Source: CAYRYU01 sp964428355 (GTDB lineage: Bacteria; Muiribacteriota; Ozemobacteria; Ozemobacterales; Ozemobacteraceae). Taken from it: DNA of 12,654 nucleotides. Shown one piece after another: positions 7,242 to 12,654 of the stretch. The stretch spans positions 1-12,654 of the forward strand of contig CAYRYU010000151.1 in the NCBI GenBank assembly GCA_964428355.1. The letters are read 5' to 3'. Each line of letters starts with the position of its first letter. Positions within the stretch are counted from its first letter, which is position 1. The translations under genes were made by a program, and so were the position numbers. The notes beneath the pieces are model-generated. The model worked only from the letters and a program-made list of their open reading frames with translations. It searched no databases and was not told the DNA's origin.

Positions 7242-7252
7242 CTTCCGCTCCT

Positions 7253-7702
7253 TCAAGAGAGGTTGGCCTTCACTTTGAAAACCCGTTTCGAGGGAAAAAG
7301 GAGAACCTTCTCGACCTTTGTCCTCTGGCCGATCTCCTCCAGGATGGCGTCCCGGCGCTCCACGCTCTTGGCGATGATCGTGAACCAGAGGTTCGGGGAA
7401 CCCTCGCGAAGATAGTTGTGGGTGACTTCGGGAAACTTCTCCAGGATCTTGGCGACTTCGGCCACGCGCGACGGCGACACGTCCATCGCAGCAAGGGACC
7501 CGTTGTACCCCATCGCTTTGCTGTCCAAGAACGGACCCAGATACCGGATAGTGCCATTCTCCATCAATCTGGCCAGGCGGGAAATGACCGCCACTTCGTC
7601 GATCCAGATCTTGTCCCCGATTTCCTTGAATGGTTCGGGGACCAATGGAAATCCGGCCTGGAGAAGACGGATGATCTCCTTGTCTTTTTCCGCCATATCC
7701 AT
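7253..7702 (-). CDS. ahbA: Siroheme decarboxylase subunit AhbA
   Basis: AhbA is the partner of the AhbB subunit in siroheme decarboxylation. With the start chosen here it has 149 residues: a winged-helix-like N-terminal part (about 4-55) followed by an AsnC/Lrp-type ligand-domain fold. The segments IRYLGPFLDSKAMGYNG at 52-68, THNYLRE at 94-100 and NLWFTIIA at 104-111, and a terminal FPSKRVFKVK, fit AhbA and separate it from AhbB. Two ATG codons are possible (7702 and 7696), both downstream of a purine-rich GGAAGGAAAGGA stretch; the first is used here. An extension to 7771 lacks a ribosome site and has an untypical composition. The 108-base gap from ahbD holds a hairpin and a possible extended -10 element. 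NirD/L-type proteins are the alternative label, but no cytochrome cd1 or other nir gene is nearby. Confidence 0.87.
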   Translation of the reverse strand: MDMAEKDKEIIRLLQAGFPLVPEPFKEIGDKIWIDEVAVISRLARLMENGTIRYLGPFLDSKAMGYNGSLAAMDVSPSRVAEVAKILEKFPEVTHNYLREGSPNLWFTIIAKSVERRDAILEEIGQRTKVEKVLLFPSKRVFKVKANLS

Positions 7703-7711
7703 TTCCTTTCC

Positions 7712-7728
7712 TTCCGGGGATCCCGGAA
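7712..7728 (-). promoter_or_regulatory. Hairpin just upstream of the ahbA ribosome site
   Basis: On the minus strand a 7-bp perfect stem, TTCCGGG and CCCGGAA, with a three-base loop ends nine bases before the ATG at 7702. It directly abuts the GGAAAGGAA sequence that serves as ribosome site. No U-run follows, so it is not a terminator. It could protect the downstream mRNA after processing or modulate initiation; the function is unproven. Confidence 0.4.
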
Positions 7729-7752
7729 CTAATGACGACTGAATACCCGAAG

Positions 7753-7761
7753 AATATACCA
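7753..7761 (-). promoter_or_regulatory. Possible internal promoter (extended -10) for ahbA-ahbB-hemL
   Basis: The 108 bases between ahbD and ahbA (7703-7810) contain TGGTATATT on the minus strand, which is an extended -10 element. There is no good -35 hexamer at 17 bases; the nearest resemblance, TTGTTC, is 20 bases away. The same gap also has a perfect palindrome, ACCCCGGGGT. Weak by itself, but the gap is unusually long for an otherwise tightly packed operon. Confidence 0.25.
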
Positions 7762-7810
7762 CAACTCCCATTGCCGAGGAACAAGAACGGTACCCCGGGG
7801 TCAGGGGTGG

Positions 7811-8905
7811 TCAGGATTCGCCCTTGTCCAAATCCGGACCTTTCCCCCCCGAACCTCCGAGACAGCCGGGATCAGCGGCAAGGTAATCTCCGTGGGCCGA
7901 CAGAGCCCTCGCTCTGCACCCACCGCAAAGCTTCCGATGGGGGCAGACGCCGCACTCCCCTCCGAAATCGTCGGGACGCCGGATGGCAGCGAAAAGCGGG
8001 GAACCCGAGTAGAGTTCCGAAAGCGGCGTCCGGCGGACATTTCCAACCACCGAATCGAAGTATCCGCAGGGTTTCACATCCCCCGTGCTTCCGACGAAAA
8101 CGAAACCGTCTCCTGCCATGCAGCTTCGACCCCGTCCGGGATTCTTCAGCCCCAGCTCCGCCCTGATCCGCACATACTGCGGGGCGCATGTCACTTTCAT
8201 CGGAAGGGGCGATTCATCTGAGGTTCTCGCCACCCAGCGGAGCAACTCCTCCGTTTCGGCGGCATCGGGCCGGTTTTCAATTCCCGATCCCGCCGCTCTT
8301 CCCGTCCTTACGACGAAGAAGAGGTGCCAGGCGGCCGCCCCTGCCCCGATAACCATCCTCCGGATATCCTCCATCCTCCGGAAATTGTCAGGAAGGACGG
8401 TAGTGTTTATCTGGAAGGGAATCTTCGCGGCCCGTAACCGGCTGAACGCATCGAAAGCGCGTTCGAACGCCCCCGGGCTCGCCACGAAACGGTCGTAGTC
8501 CTCCGCCCGGGAATAATGGATCGAGAAACTGAATCGTTTCACCCCCGCGTCGGAAAGTGAAAGGATGCGTGGGCCGGTCAACCGCTCCGCATCGTTGCAG
8601 GCGACGACCATCGTGTGGCCTGCTGCTGCCCCGGCTGCGGCGAGGGCCTCCAGGTCGGTTCGCAGGAGCGGTTCCCCGCCGCTCAGAATGACGATCGATG
8701 GACCCACCCTGGCGGCATCCTCGAGCAGTGCCCGACCTTCCGCGGTGGAAAGCTCGTCAGGCCCGGGAACCAGGCATGCACTTGCCCGGCAGTGGGGGCA
8801 ACCGAAAGAACAGGCCTGGGTCGTCTCCCAGGCGAGAAGCTGGAGACGTCCCTGGACGGATGCGTTTCCCACATGACCGGAAGGATGACCTCCTGAGGGT
8901 CTCAT
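7811..8905 (-). CDS. ahbD: AhbD-like radical SAM heme synthase (SPASM domain)
   Basis: In the siroheme pathway AhbD oxidatively decarboxylates two propionates of iron-coproporphyrin III to vinyls, yielding protoheme. The 364-residue protein has the radical SAM cluster motif C32-x3-C36-x2-C39 in WETTQACSFGCPHCRA, GGEP at 76-79, and INTTV at 166-170. The C-terminal SPASM-type region carries Cys262, Cys280, Cys318, Cys321, Cys327, Cys330 and Cys348 and ends in CGGCRARALSAHGDYL. TCAPQY at 239-244, CMAGDGF and KPCGYFD favour AhbD over AhbC as I recall these families, but AhbC, AhbD and NirJ are close relatives and a tree would be needed to be certain. The start ATG overlaps the hemB stop in ATGA, so coupling is likely. 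Only one such radical SAM gene is in this operon, whereas the pathway needs both AhbC and AhbD. The first 18 residues precede the conserved part and are poorly conserved. Confidence 0.78.
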   Translation of the reverse strand: MRPSGGHPSGHVGNASVQGRLQLLAWETTQACSFGCPHCRASACLVPGPDELSTAEGRALLEDAARVGPSIVILSGGEPLLRTDLEALAAAGAAAGHTMVVACNDAERLTGPRILSLSDAGVKRFSFSIHYSRAEDYDRFVASPGAFERAFDAFSRLRAAKIPFQINTTVLPDNFRRMEDIRRMVIGAGAAAWHLFFVVRTGRAAGSGIENRPDAAETEELLRWVARTSDESPLPMKVTCAPQYVRIRAELGLKNPGRGRSCMAGDGFVFVGSTGDVKPCGYFDSVVGNVRRTPLSELYSGSPLFAAIRRPDDFGGECGVCPHRKLCGGCRARALSAHGDYLAADPGCLGGSGGKGPDLDKGES

Positions 8906-9885
8906 TCCCTCTCCTTGAACCAGCGGGCCGCTTCCGGAGCGAAATAGGTAAGAATGAGGTCGGCCCCAGCGCGACGAATGGCGAGAAGGCTTTCCATAAC
9001 GACGGACTTTTCATCGATCCAGCCGTTGGCGGCGGCGGCCTTGATCATCGAATACTCGCCCGACACCTGGTAGGCCGAGATCGGACAGTCGAACCGTTTT
9101 CGGGCCGCGGCAATGACGTCCAGATAGGGGAGCCCGGGTTTCACCATCAGCACATCCGCTCCCTCCGAAAGGTCCAGTTCCATTTCGCGAAGGGCCTCGC
9201 GAAGGTTGTGAGGGTCCATCTGGTATCCTTTCCGGTCGCCCTCGGCAGGAGCTGAATGGGCGGCATCGCGGAAGGGGCCGTAGAATGAGCTGGCGAACTT
9301 GGCGGAATAAGCCATGATGGGCAGTTTTCTGAAGCCCCTTGCATCGAGAATGTGGCGGATGGCTTCCACCCGGCCATCCATCATGTCGGAAGGGGCGACC
9401 ATATCAGCTCCCGCCCGGGCATGGACCAGGGCCATCTCGCTCAGCAGGGGGAGGGTTTCGTCGTTGAGAATGCGCCCCTGTTCATCGAGCATTCCGCAGT
9501 GTCCGTGGTCCGTGTAGGCGCAAAGGCAGACATCGGTGATGAGGAAGGCTTCGGGGAACTCCTTTTTCAGGGCTCTCAGTGCCTTGGGGATCACACCTTC
9601 GGGATCGCGGGAGGAACTGCCCTTCGAATCCTTGATCTGGGGAAGACCGAACAGGAGAAAAGACCGGACTCCCGCTTCGAATGCCTTCTGGACAGGTTTT
9701 GCAATCTCCCCGACGGGCCATCGGGATTGACCCGGCATCGATTCGATCGGCTCCGGAGCGGGGAGTTTTTCGGCAATGAAAAGTGGGTAGATGAAACGGT
9801 TTGGCGGGAGTGTCACCTCCTCCACGAGCTTCCGGATACGGGGATCGTTGCGCAACCGGCGCATGCGGTGGACTGGGAATCCCAT
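8902..9885 (-). CDS. hemB: Delta-aminolevulinic acid dehydratase (porphobilinogen synthase)
   Basis: HemB condenses two 5-aminolevulinate molecules to porphobilinogen in the cytosol. The 327-residue length is typical. The two Schiff-base lysines are visible: Lys196 in MAYSAKFASSFYGPFRDA and Lys249 in VLMVKPGLPYLD. The cysteine-type zinc site is present as C120-L-C122 and C130 in DVCLCAYTDHGHCG, the same positions as in the E. coli enzyme, so a zinc-dependent form is expected. The ATG at 9885 has AGGAGG about eight bases upstream and gives the usual N-terminus; an open frame to 9924 would add 13 unlikely residues. It is the first gene of the operon, and its stop overlaps the start of the radical SAM gene by four bases. 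A candidate promoter lies at 9915-9943. Confidence 0.97.
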   Translation of the reverse strand: MGFPVHRMRRLRNDPRIRKLVEEVTLPPNRFIYPLFIAEKLPAPEPIESMPGQSRWPVGEIAKPVQKAFEAGVRSFLLFGLPQIKDSKGSSSRDPEGVIPKALRALKKEFPEAFLITDVCLCAYTDHGHCGMLDEQGRILNDETLPLLSEMALVHARAGADMVAPSDMMDGRVEAIRHILDARGFRKLPIMAYSAKFASSFYGPFRDAAHSAPAEGDRKGYQMDPHNLREALREMELDLSEGADVLMVKPGLPYLDVIAAARKRFDCPISAYQVSGEYSMIKAAAANGWIDEKSVVMESLLAIRRAGADLILTYFAPEAARWFKERE

Positions 9886-9914
9886 TGAGGTCCCTCCTGG
9901 AGCAGATTTCCCCG

Positions 9915-9943
9915 ATGTTACCACTTACCCGAATCCGGGGCAA
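9915..9943 (-). promoter_or_regulatory. Putative sigma70-type promoter of the heme operon
   Basis: On the minus strand, TTGCCC (9943-9938) is followed after 17 bases by TAACAT (9920-9915). TGG directly precedes the -10 hexamer, as in extended -10 promoters. Initiation near 9908 would leave a leader of about 22 bases that includes the AGGAGG of hemB. The hexamers nearly equal those at 2045-2073. The repeat element at 9988-10114 lies immediately upstream. Confidence 0.45.
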
Positions 9944-9987
9944 TCCACGTTTCTTCCGAGTCCAAAGCGAAGTGGTTGACGGGGATT

Positions 9988-10114
9988 GCCACGGAGCGCA
10001 CAGAGTTCACCGAGCTGAAATTGTTTCTCTCTAGGTTCTCTGTGACCTGTTTAAAAGTAATCCAGTTCCCTCTTTTCCAAGGTCAGGACCTCTGTGGCTC
10101 GGTGTCTCCGTGGC
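9988..10114. repeat. Inverted repeat element built from CACAGAG/CACGGAG units
   Basis: The 297 bases between hemB and the FHA-like gene (9886-10182) hold no credible gene. Within them, GCCACGGAG (9988-9996) is matched by its exact complement CTCCGTGGC (10106-10114). The arms continue as degenerate nine-base units of the CACAGAG/CACCGAG type: CGCACAGAG and TTCACCGAG on the left, and CTCTGTGG with CTCGGTGT on the right. Inside is further CTCTGTGA-type sequence around 10037-10046. When translated, such repeats give peptides like ATERTEFTE, a tell-tale of a repeat family I recall from many environmental bacterial genomes. That explains the spurious + strand open frame at 9976-10479. It looks like a degenerate non-coding palindromic repeat, perhaps mobile; origin and function are unknown. 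Confidence 0.7.
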
Positions 10115-10182
10115 ACTTCCCTCAGCCGCTCTGCCACGGTGTCTTTCCTCGCCGTTATCTCCCAAGGTCGGGTCGCCCTTGC

Positions 10183-11058
10183 TCAGGTTGCTCCCTCGGG
10201 AACCACGTCCCTCGTCCGGGAGTATCGGGAATGGTAAACGAAGGGTTGTCCCCAGATGTCGATGCAGTCGCCATCAAGGAGGGCCCGGTATCGGAACCGG
10301 CCGGAAGCGCAGATTACGGGAAGATCGTCCAGGGCTTCAAGGATGTGCACCCCGTCACGCTCGCTGATCAGGAAAAAATGGGCTGGACCCTCGAAGACCG
10401 AGAAATCGCAGTCCTCGCTGCTTCCAACGAGGAACTCTTCGGTCTCCAGAATGAACTGAATCCGGAAGGTTTCCCCTGAACTTTCCTCAAGCCAGGCCTC
10501 CTTCAAAACCTCGAGGGACAGGGAAAGACCCAGGCCGGCACAGAAACCCAGAAAAAGGAATCCCGTGGCAGATCCACCCCTGGGCACGAGGACGAGATCC
10601 GAAAACAGGCCTCCAAACCACATTCCTGGCAACAATCCCACCAGGGAATTCAGGGCCGCCCGCGAATTACCTATCAGGAGAGCACGGGAAATCCCGATCG
10701 ATGAAGCGAACACCGTCCACCAAAGGAATCTTGGAAGAATCTTCCCGGAGGAGGCCGAAATCTTCAGCAACTCGGTCGAGAGAGCGAACAGGACCGCCCC
10801 CATCATCGGAACAGCCAATCCCGTCGCCCCGGCAGTCAGAAACCGGCGAAAGGCCTTGGAAGCCCGCTTCTCCCCGAACAATGGCGGGAAGGCAAAGACG
10901 AGGCCCAGGAAAATTCCCGAAAAGACCCCGGTCGAAAGAAGCGTCTGGAGGAAACCCTCCCCGAAAGCCCAGGGAGTCCCTCCCCGCATCGTAAGCCAGG
11001 TTCCATAACCGGCAAAAAGTCCTGCCAGGACAGTTTCCAATAGGGACCTAAGGTTCAA
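10183..11058 (-). CDS. Multi-span membrane protein with C-terminal degenerate FHA-like domain
   Basis: This 291-residue protein has a hydrophobic N-terminal two-thirds with about five membrane helices (roughly 7-24, 36-58, 74-97, 112-128 or so, and 163-181), rich in glycine and alanine. An amphipathic joint, VLKEAWLEESSGE at 184-196, follows. Residues 198-278 then resemble a forkhead-associated domain: VGSSEDCDFSV in place of the usual IGRSxxxDI, AHFFLISERDGVHI in place of the SxxHA strand, and LLDGDCIDIWGQPFVY matching the L-x-DGD-x-I-x-hG-x-x-h-x-F strand. This membrane-plus-FHA plan matches a family I recall from several phyla. The FHA arginine and serine that contact phosphothreonine appear to be missing, so binding may be lost or altered. 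There is no ATG at the N-terminus. The only early start is TTG at 11058, or TTG at 11040, with a weak GGGTGGG site before the first, so the start is uncertain. It follows the AAA+ ATPase gene by 178 bases on the same strand. Confidence 0.72.
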   Translation of the reverse strand: MNLRSLLETVLAGLFAGYGTWLTMRGGTPWAFGEGFLQTLLSTGVFSGIFLGLVFAFPPLFGEKRASKAFRRFLTAGATGLAVPMMGAVLFALSTELLKISASSGKILPRFLWWTVFASSIGISRALLIGNSRAALNSLVGLLPGMWFGGLFSDLVLVPRGGSATGFLFLGFCAGLGLSLSLEVLKEAWLEESSGETFRIQFILETEEFLVGSSEDCDFSVFEGPAHFFLISERDGVHILEALDDLPVICASGRFRYRALLDGDCIDIWGQPFVYHSRYSRTRDVVPEGAT

Positions 11059-11210
11059 TTCCCACCCCGCTTCGGACGGAATCGGCCTTCACGAAAGCAG
11101 GTCGCGGGGTCACCTGAAATCAAACGGCACTCCACCTTTCCCCTGGAAGCCCCACACCCCGCAAAACACAGGGTTGGAAAACGGCCGCCACGGATGATGA
11201 TTCAAATTGT

Positions 11211-11235
11211 CCGGCCCTGCCAGGGCAGGAGCCGG
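11211..11235 (-). terminator. Possible terminator hairpin after the AAA+ ATPase gene
   Basis: One base after the stop codon, the minus strand can fold CCGGC-T-CCTGC with GCAGG-GCCGG: ten pairs with one bulged T and a four-base loop. The following ACAATTTG is only weakly U-rich, so attenuation or mRNA-end protection is as likely as full termination. The remaining bases to the next gene (11059-11210) show nothing I can identify. Confidence 0.4.
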
Positions 11236-11236
11236 T

Positions 11237-12526
11237 TCAAGCGATCGTTTCGACGAGGGTCAGCTTGGAGACGAAGTAGATCCCGTAGGCCTCCTCGAGC
11301 TCCTGGGCGGTAATCGCGGTATTGGCATCCTCGAGGAATCTTTTCCGGTCGAAGACTATGTTCAGCACATCGCGGGGGTGAACCGCCCGGAGACCACGCT
11401 TGTCCCGTTTGTACAAGCCCATCAGGGTGTCGATGTTCGCCTGGTCATACTTGAGCCCCAGTTTTTCCGAATATCCCTTCCAGATCAAAATGTATTCGTC
11501 AAGGTTGGGGTTCCGGACATTGATCTTGTACGGAAGACGGCGCAGGAAGGCATCGTCCACGATCTTCATCGGGTCGAGGTTCGTGCTGAAGAGAATGATT
11601 TCGTCGGTTGGAACCTCCAAACGCTGCCCACCAAGCACGAGAAAGTCGATCTTGTTCTCGAGCGGAATGATGAACCGGTTGAAGATCTCCTCGACCTCGC
11701 ACCGCTGCCTTCCAAGATCGTCGATGAGGAGAACCCCTCCGCAAGCCTTGACCTGCGGGGGAGCATCGAAGCACCCGAACTTCTTGTTGAACACGACTTC
11801 CAGGTCGTTCAGGGTGAGTTCGCCGCCCGCAGTGATCATCGGCGGATGGACCACCAGCCAACGCTGGTCGTATCCCTCGAGATCGACCGTCTCGACAGCG
11901 GTGTGGCAGCTGGGGTCGAACATTCTCACGAGCTGGCCTCCTACTTCCACGGCATAAGGAACTACCGTTGGAGGCAGAAGCTTGACAACGCTGCTGCAGA
12001 GGAAGGTTTTCCCGTTTCCGGGGAATCCGAAGACGAACGCGGGTTTTCTCGCGCAGACGGCCTGGCCTATCTGAAAGAGTACATCCTTATAACCCAGGTG
12101 ATGGGCGAACTTCTCCTGGAGTATCTTCTGGTTGATCGAAAAGTTCTTCTTGTTGGCCGCCAGGACCGCCTTGGTGACGCGGATGTACTCCTCGAAGTTG
12201 ACAGGAGCGGCACCCAGGTAGCTGTCGCGTTCGTAGATGTTGCGGGCGCGTTCGGTGCCTTTGGGGTAGAGACCGTAGAGGTAGTCGGAGCCCATGCCGC
12301 TTCCACCTACCATGCCCACCATTTCATGTTGTTTCAGCTCGTTGATCAGCTTCTGGATCAATTCGGGCTTGACCTTGAGGCTCTTTGCGATCTGCCGGGG
12401 CGTTTTGCTCCCGTGAACGAAAAGTTCCTTCATGATCATGTTGGTGATGATCTCGGTGTCCACCTTCAAATCGATGATGGATTCTGGCTCCTTGGGGATG
12501 AAACTTCTCAAGTCGATGGGAGGCAT
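11237..12526 (-). CDS. AAA+ ATPase with N-terminal winged-helix-like region
   Basis: This 429-residue P-loop ATPase is of unknown cellular role. Residues about 25-90 look like a winged helix (TPRQIAKSLKVKPELIQKLI, then a G-rich wing). The AAA+ core has Walker A GFPGNGKT at 167-174, the Walker B strand GGVLLIDDLGR at 263-273, sensor 1 FSTNLDP at 313-319, and DDAFLRRLPYKI at 324-335, which supplies conserved arginines. A small lid domain follows to the end. The combination GGVLLIDDLGRQ ... NRFIIPLE ... STNLDP is one I recall from a widespread family simply annotated as AAA family ATPase and sometimes linked with pilus loci. A DNA-binding or protein-remodelling role is inference. The ATG at 12526 has AAGGAG eight bases upstream. 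The open frame to 12616 would start inside the promoter and is rejected. The long open frame on the opposite strand (11207-12622) is a shadow. Confidence 0.88.
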   Translation of the reverse strand: MPPIDLRSFIPKEPESIIDLKVDTEIITNMIMKELFVHGSKTPRQIAKSLKVKPELIQKLINELKQHEMVGMVGGSGMGSDYLYGLYPKGTERARNIYERDSYLGAAPVNFEEYIRVTKAVLAANKKNFSINQKILQEKFAHHLGYKDVLFQIGQAVCARKPAFVFGFPGNGKTFLCSSVVKLLPPTVVPYAVEVGGQLVRMFDPSCHTAVETVDLEGYDQRWLVVHPPMITAGGELTLNDLEVVFNKKFGCFDAPPQVKACGGVLLIDDLGRQRCEVEEIFNRFIIPLENKIDFLVLGGQRLEVPTDEIILFSTNLDPMKIVDDAFLRRLPYKINVRNPNLDEYILIWKGYSEKLGLKYDQANIDTLMGLYKRDKRGLRAVHPRDVLNIVFDRKRFLEDANTAITAQELEEAYGIYFVSKLTLVETIA

Positions 12527-12587
12527 TCGCGTTCTCCTTCTCAAAAGGCATTTTCGGGAACTGGGCAATTGAATGTAAACGAAAAGT

Positions 12588-12616
12588 ATAGTAACCATTT
12601 TTACGGGCCATTTCAA
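12588..12616 (-). promoter_or_regulatory. Sigma70-type promoter of the AAA+ ATPase gene
   Basis: On the minus strand, TTGAAA (12616-12611, five of six consensus bases) is followed after 17 bases by TACTAT (12593-12588). Initiation near 12580 would give a leader of about 55 bases ending in the AAGGAG of the ATPase gene. This is the best promoter match in the window. Confidence 0.6.
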
Positions 12617-12654
12617 GGATGACCCCCGATCGTTCCTCCCGCCATTTCCACCGC

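Noticed and set aside
7253..7702. AhbA and AhbB as Lrp/AsnC transcription regulators
   Set aside because: The fold is related, but the motifs THNYLRE and SHCYER with WPYNLFTMIH, and the position between hemB, a radical SAM heme gene and hemL, fit siroheme decarboxylase subunits far better.
6765..7784. A single long minus-strand frame covering ahbB and extending over ahbA
   Set aside because: The upstream part is the wrong frame of ahbA. The real ahbB start is the ATG at 7241, behind AAGGAG and directly at the conserved N-terminus.
9976..10479. An open frame on the + strand between hemB and the FHA-like gene
   Set aside because: Its start is inside the CACAGAG-type repeat, giving the typical ATERTEFTE peptide, and its second half is antisense to the FHA-like protein. 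No ribosome site or domain supports it.
11207..12622. A long open frame on the + strand opposite the AAA+ ATPase gene
   Set aside because: The minus strand encodes a complete AAA+ protein with Walker A, Walker B and sensor motifs, a promoter and a ribosome site. The + strand product shows no domain and starts without a ribosome site, so it is a shadow of GC-rich codon bias.

Overview
The window reads as a GC-rich bacterial chromosome segment with no phage, transposase, tRNA, rRNA or CRISPR signature. The most diagnostic block is a siroheme-dependent (alternative) heme operon, found in sulfate reducers, other anaerobic bacteria and archaea. With a GspG-like pseudopilin, a membrane protein carrying an FHA-like domain, and large TPR and proline-rich proteins, it suggests an uncultured, probably anaerobic, diderm-like lineage. 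Desulfobacterota or a candidate phylum such as Riflebacteria are plausible, but the sequence alone does not fix the phylum.

Left part (1-2120): the 3' part of a long proline-rich, low-complexity protein on the + strand, open to the window edge, is followed by a convergent small membrane protein with an N-terminal zinc-ribbon-like knuckle. Its upstream region (1872-2120) holds a divergent promoter pair and a perfect 10-bp tandem repeat.

Centre left (2121-5440): three + strand genes follow. They are a four-histidine membrane protein of the DUF4079 type, an exported TPR protein, and a type II secretion/type IV pilus-like pseudopilin with a calcium-loop motif and a long C-terminal extension. A strong bidirectional terminator separates the pseudopilin from the convergent heme operon.

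Centre right (5480-9943): the - strand operon hemB, ahbD-like radical SAM gene, ahbA, ahbB, hemL. HemL makes 5-aminolevulinate and HemB condenses it to porphobilinogen. AhbA/AhbB decarboxylate siroheme, and AhbD-like oxidative decarboxylation finishes protoheme. AhbC, HemA, HemC and the siroheme-forming steps are not in the window.

Right part (9886-12654): the gap upstream of hemB carries an inverted repeat built from CACAGAG/CACGGAG units, which creates spurious ORFs, plus a likely hemB promoter. Upstream on the same strand lie a multi-span membrane protein with a C-terminal, degenerate FHA-like domain and an AAA+ ATPase with an N-terminal winged-helix-like region, driven by a good sigma70-type promoter. 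I found no clearly new defence or mobile system. The most unusual items are the pseudopilin architecture, the repeat element in front of the heme operon, the degenerate FHA protein beside the AAA+ ATPase, and the repeat-rich proline protein.
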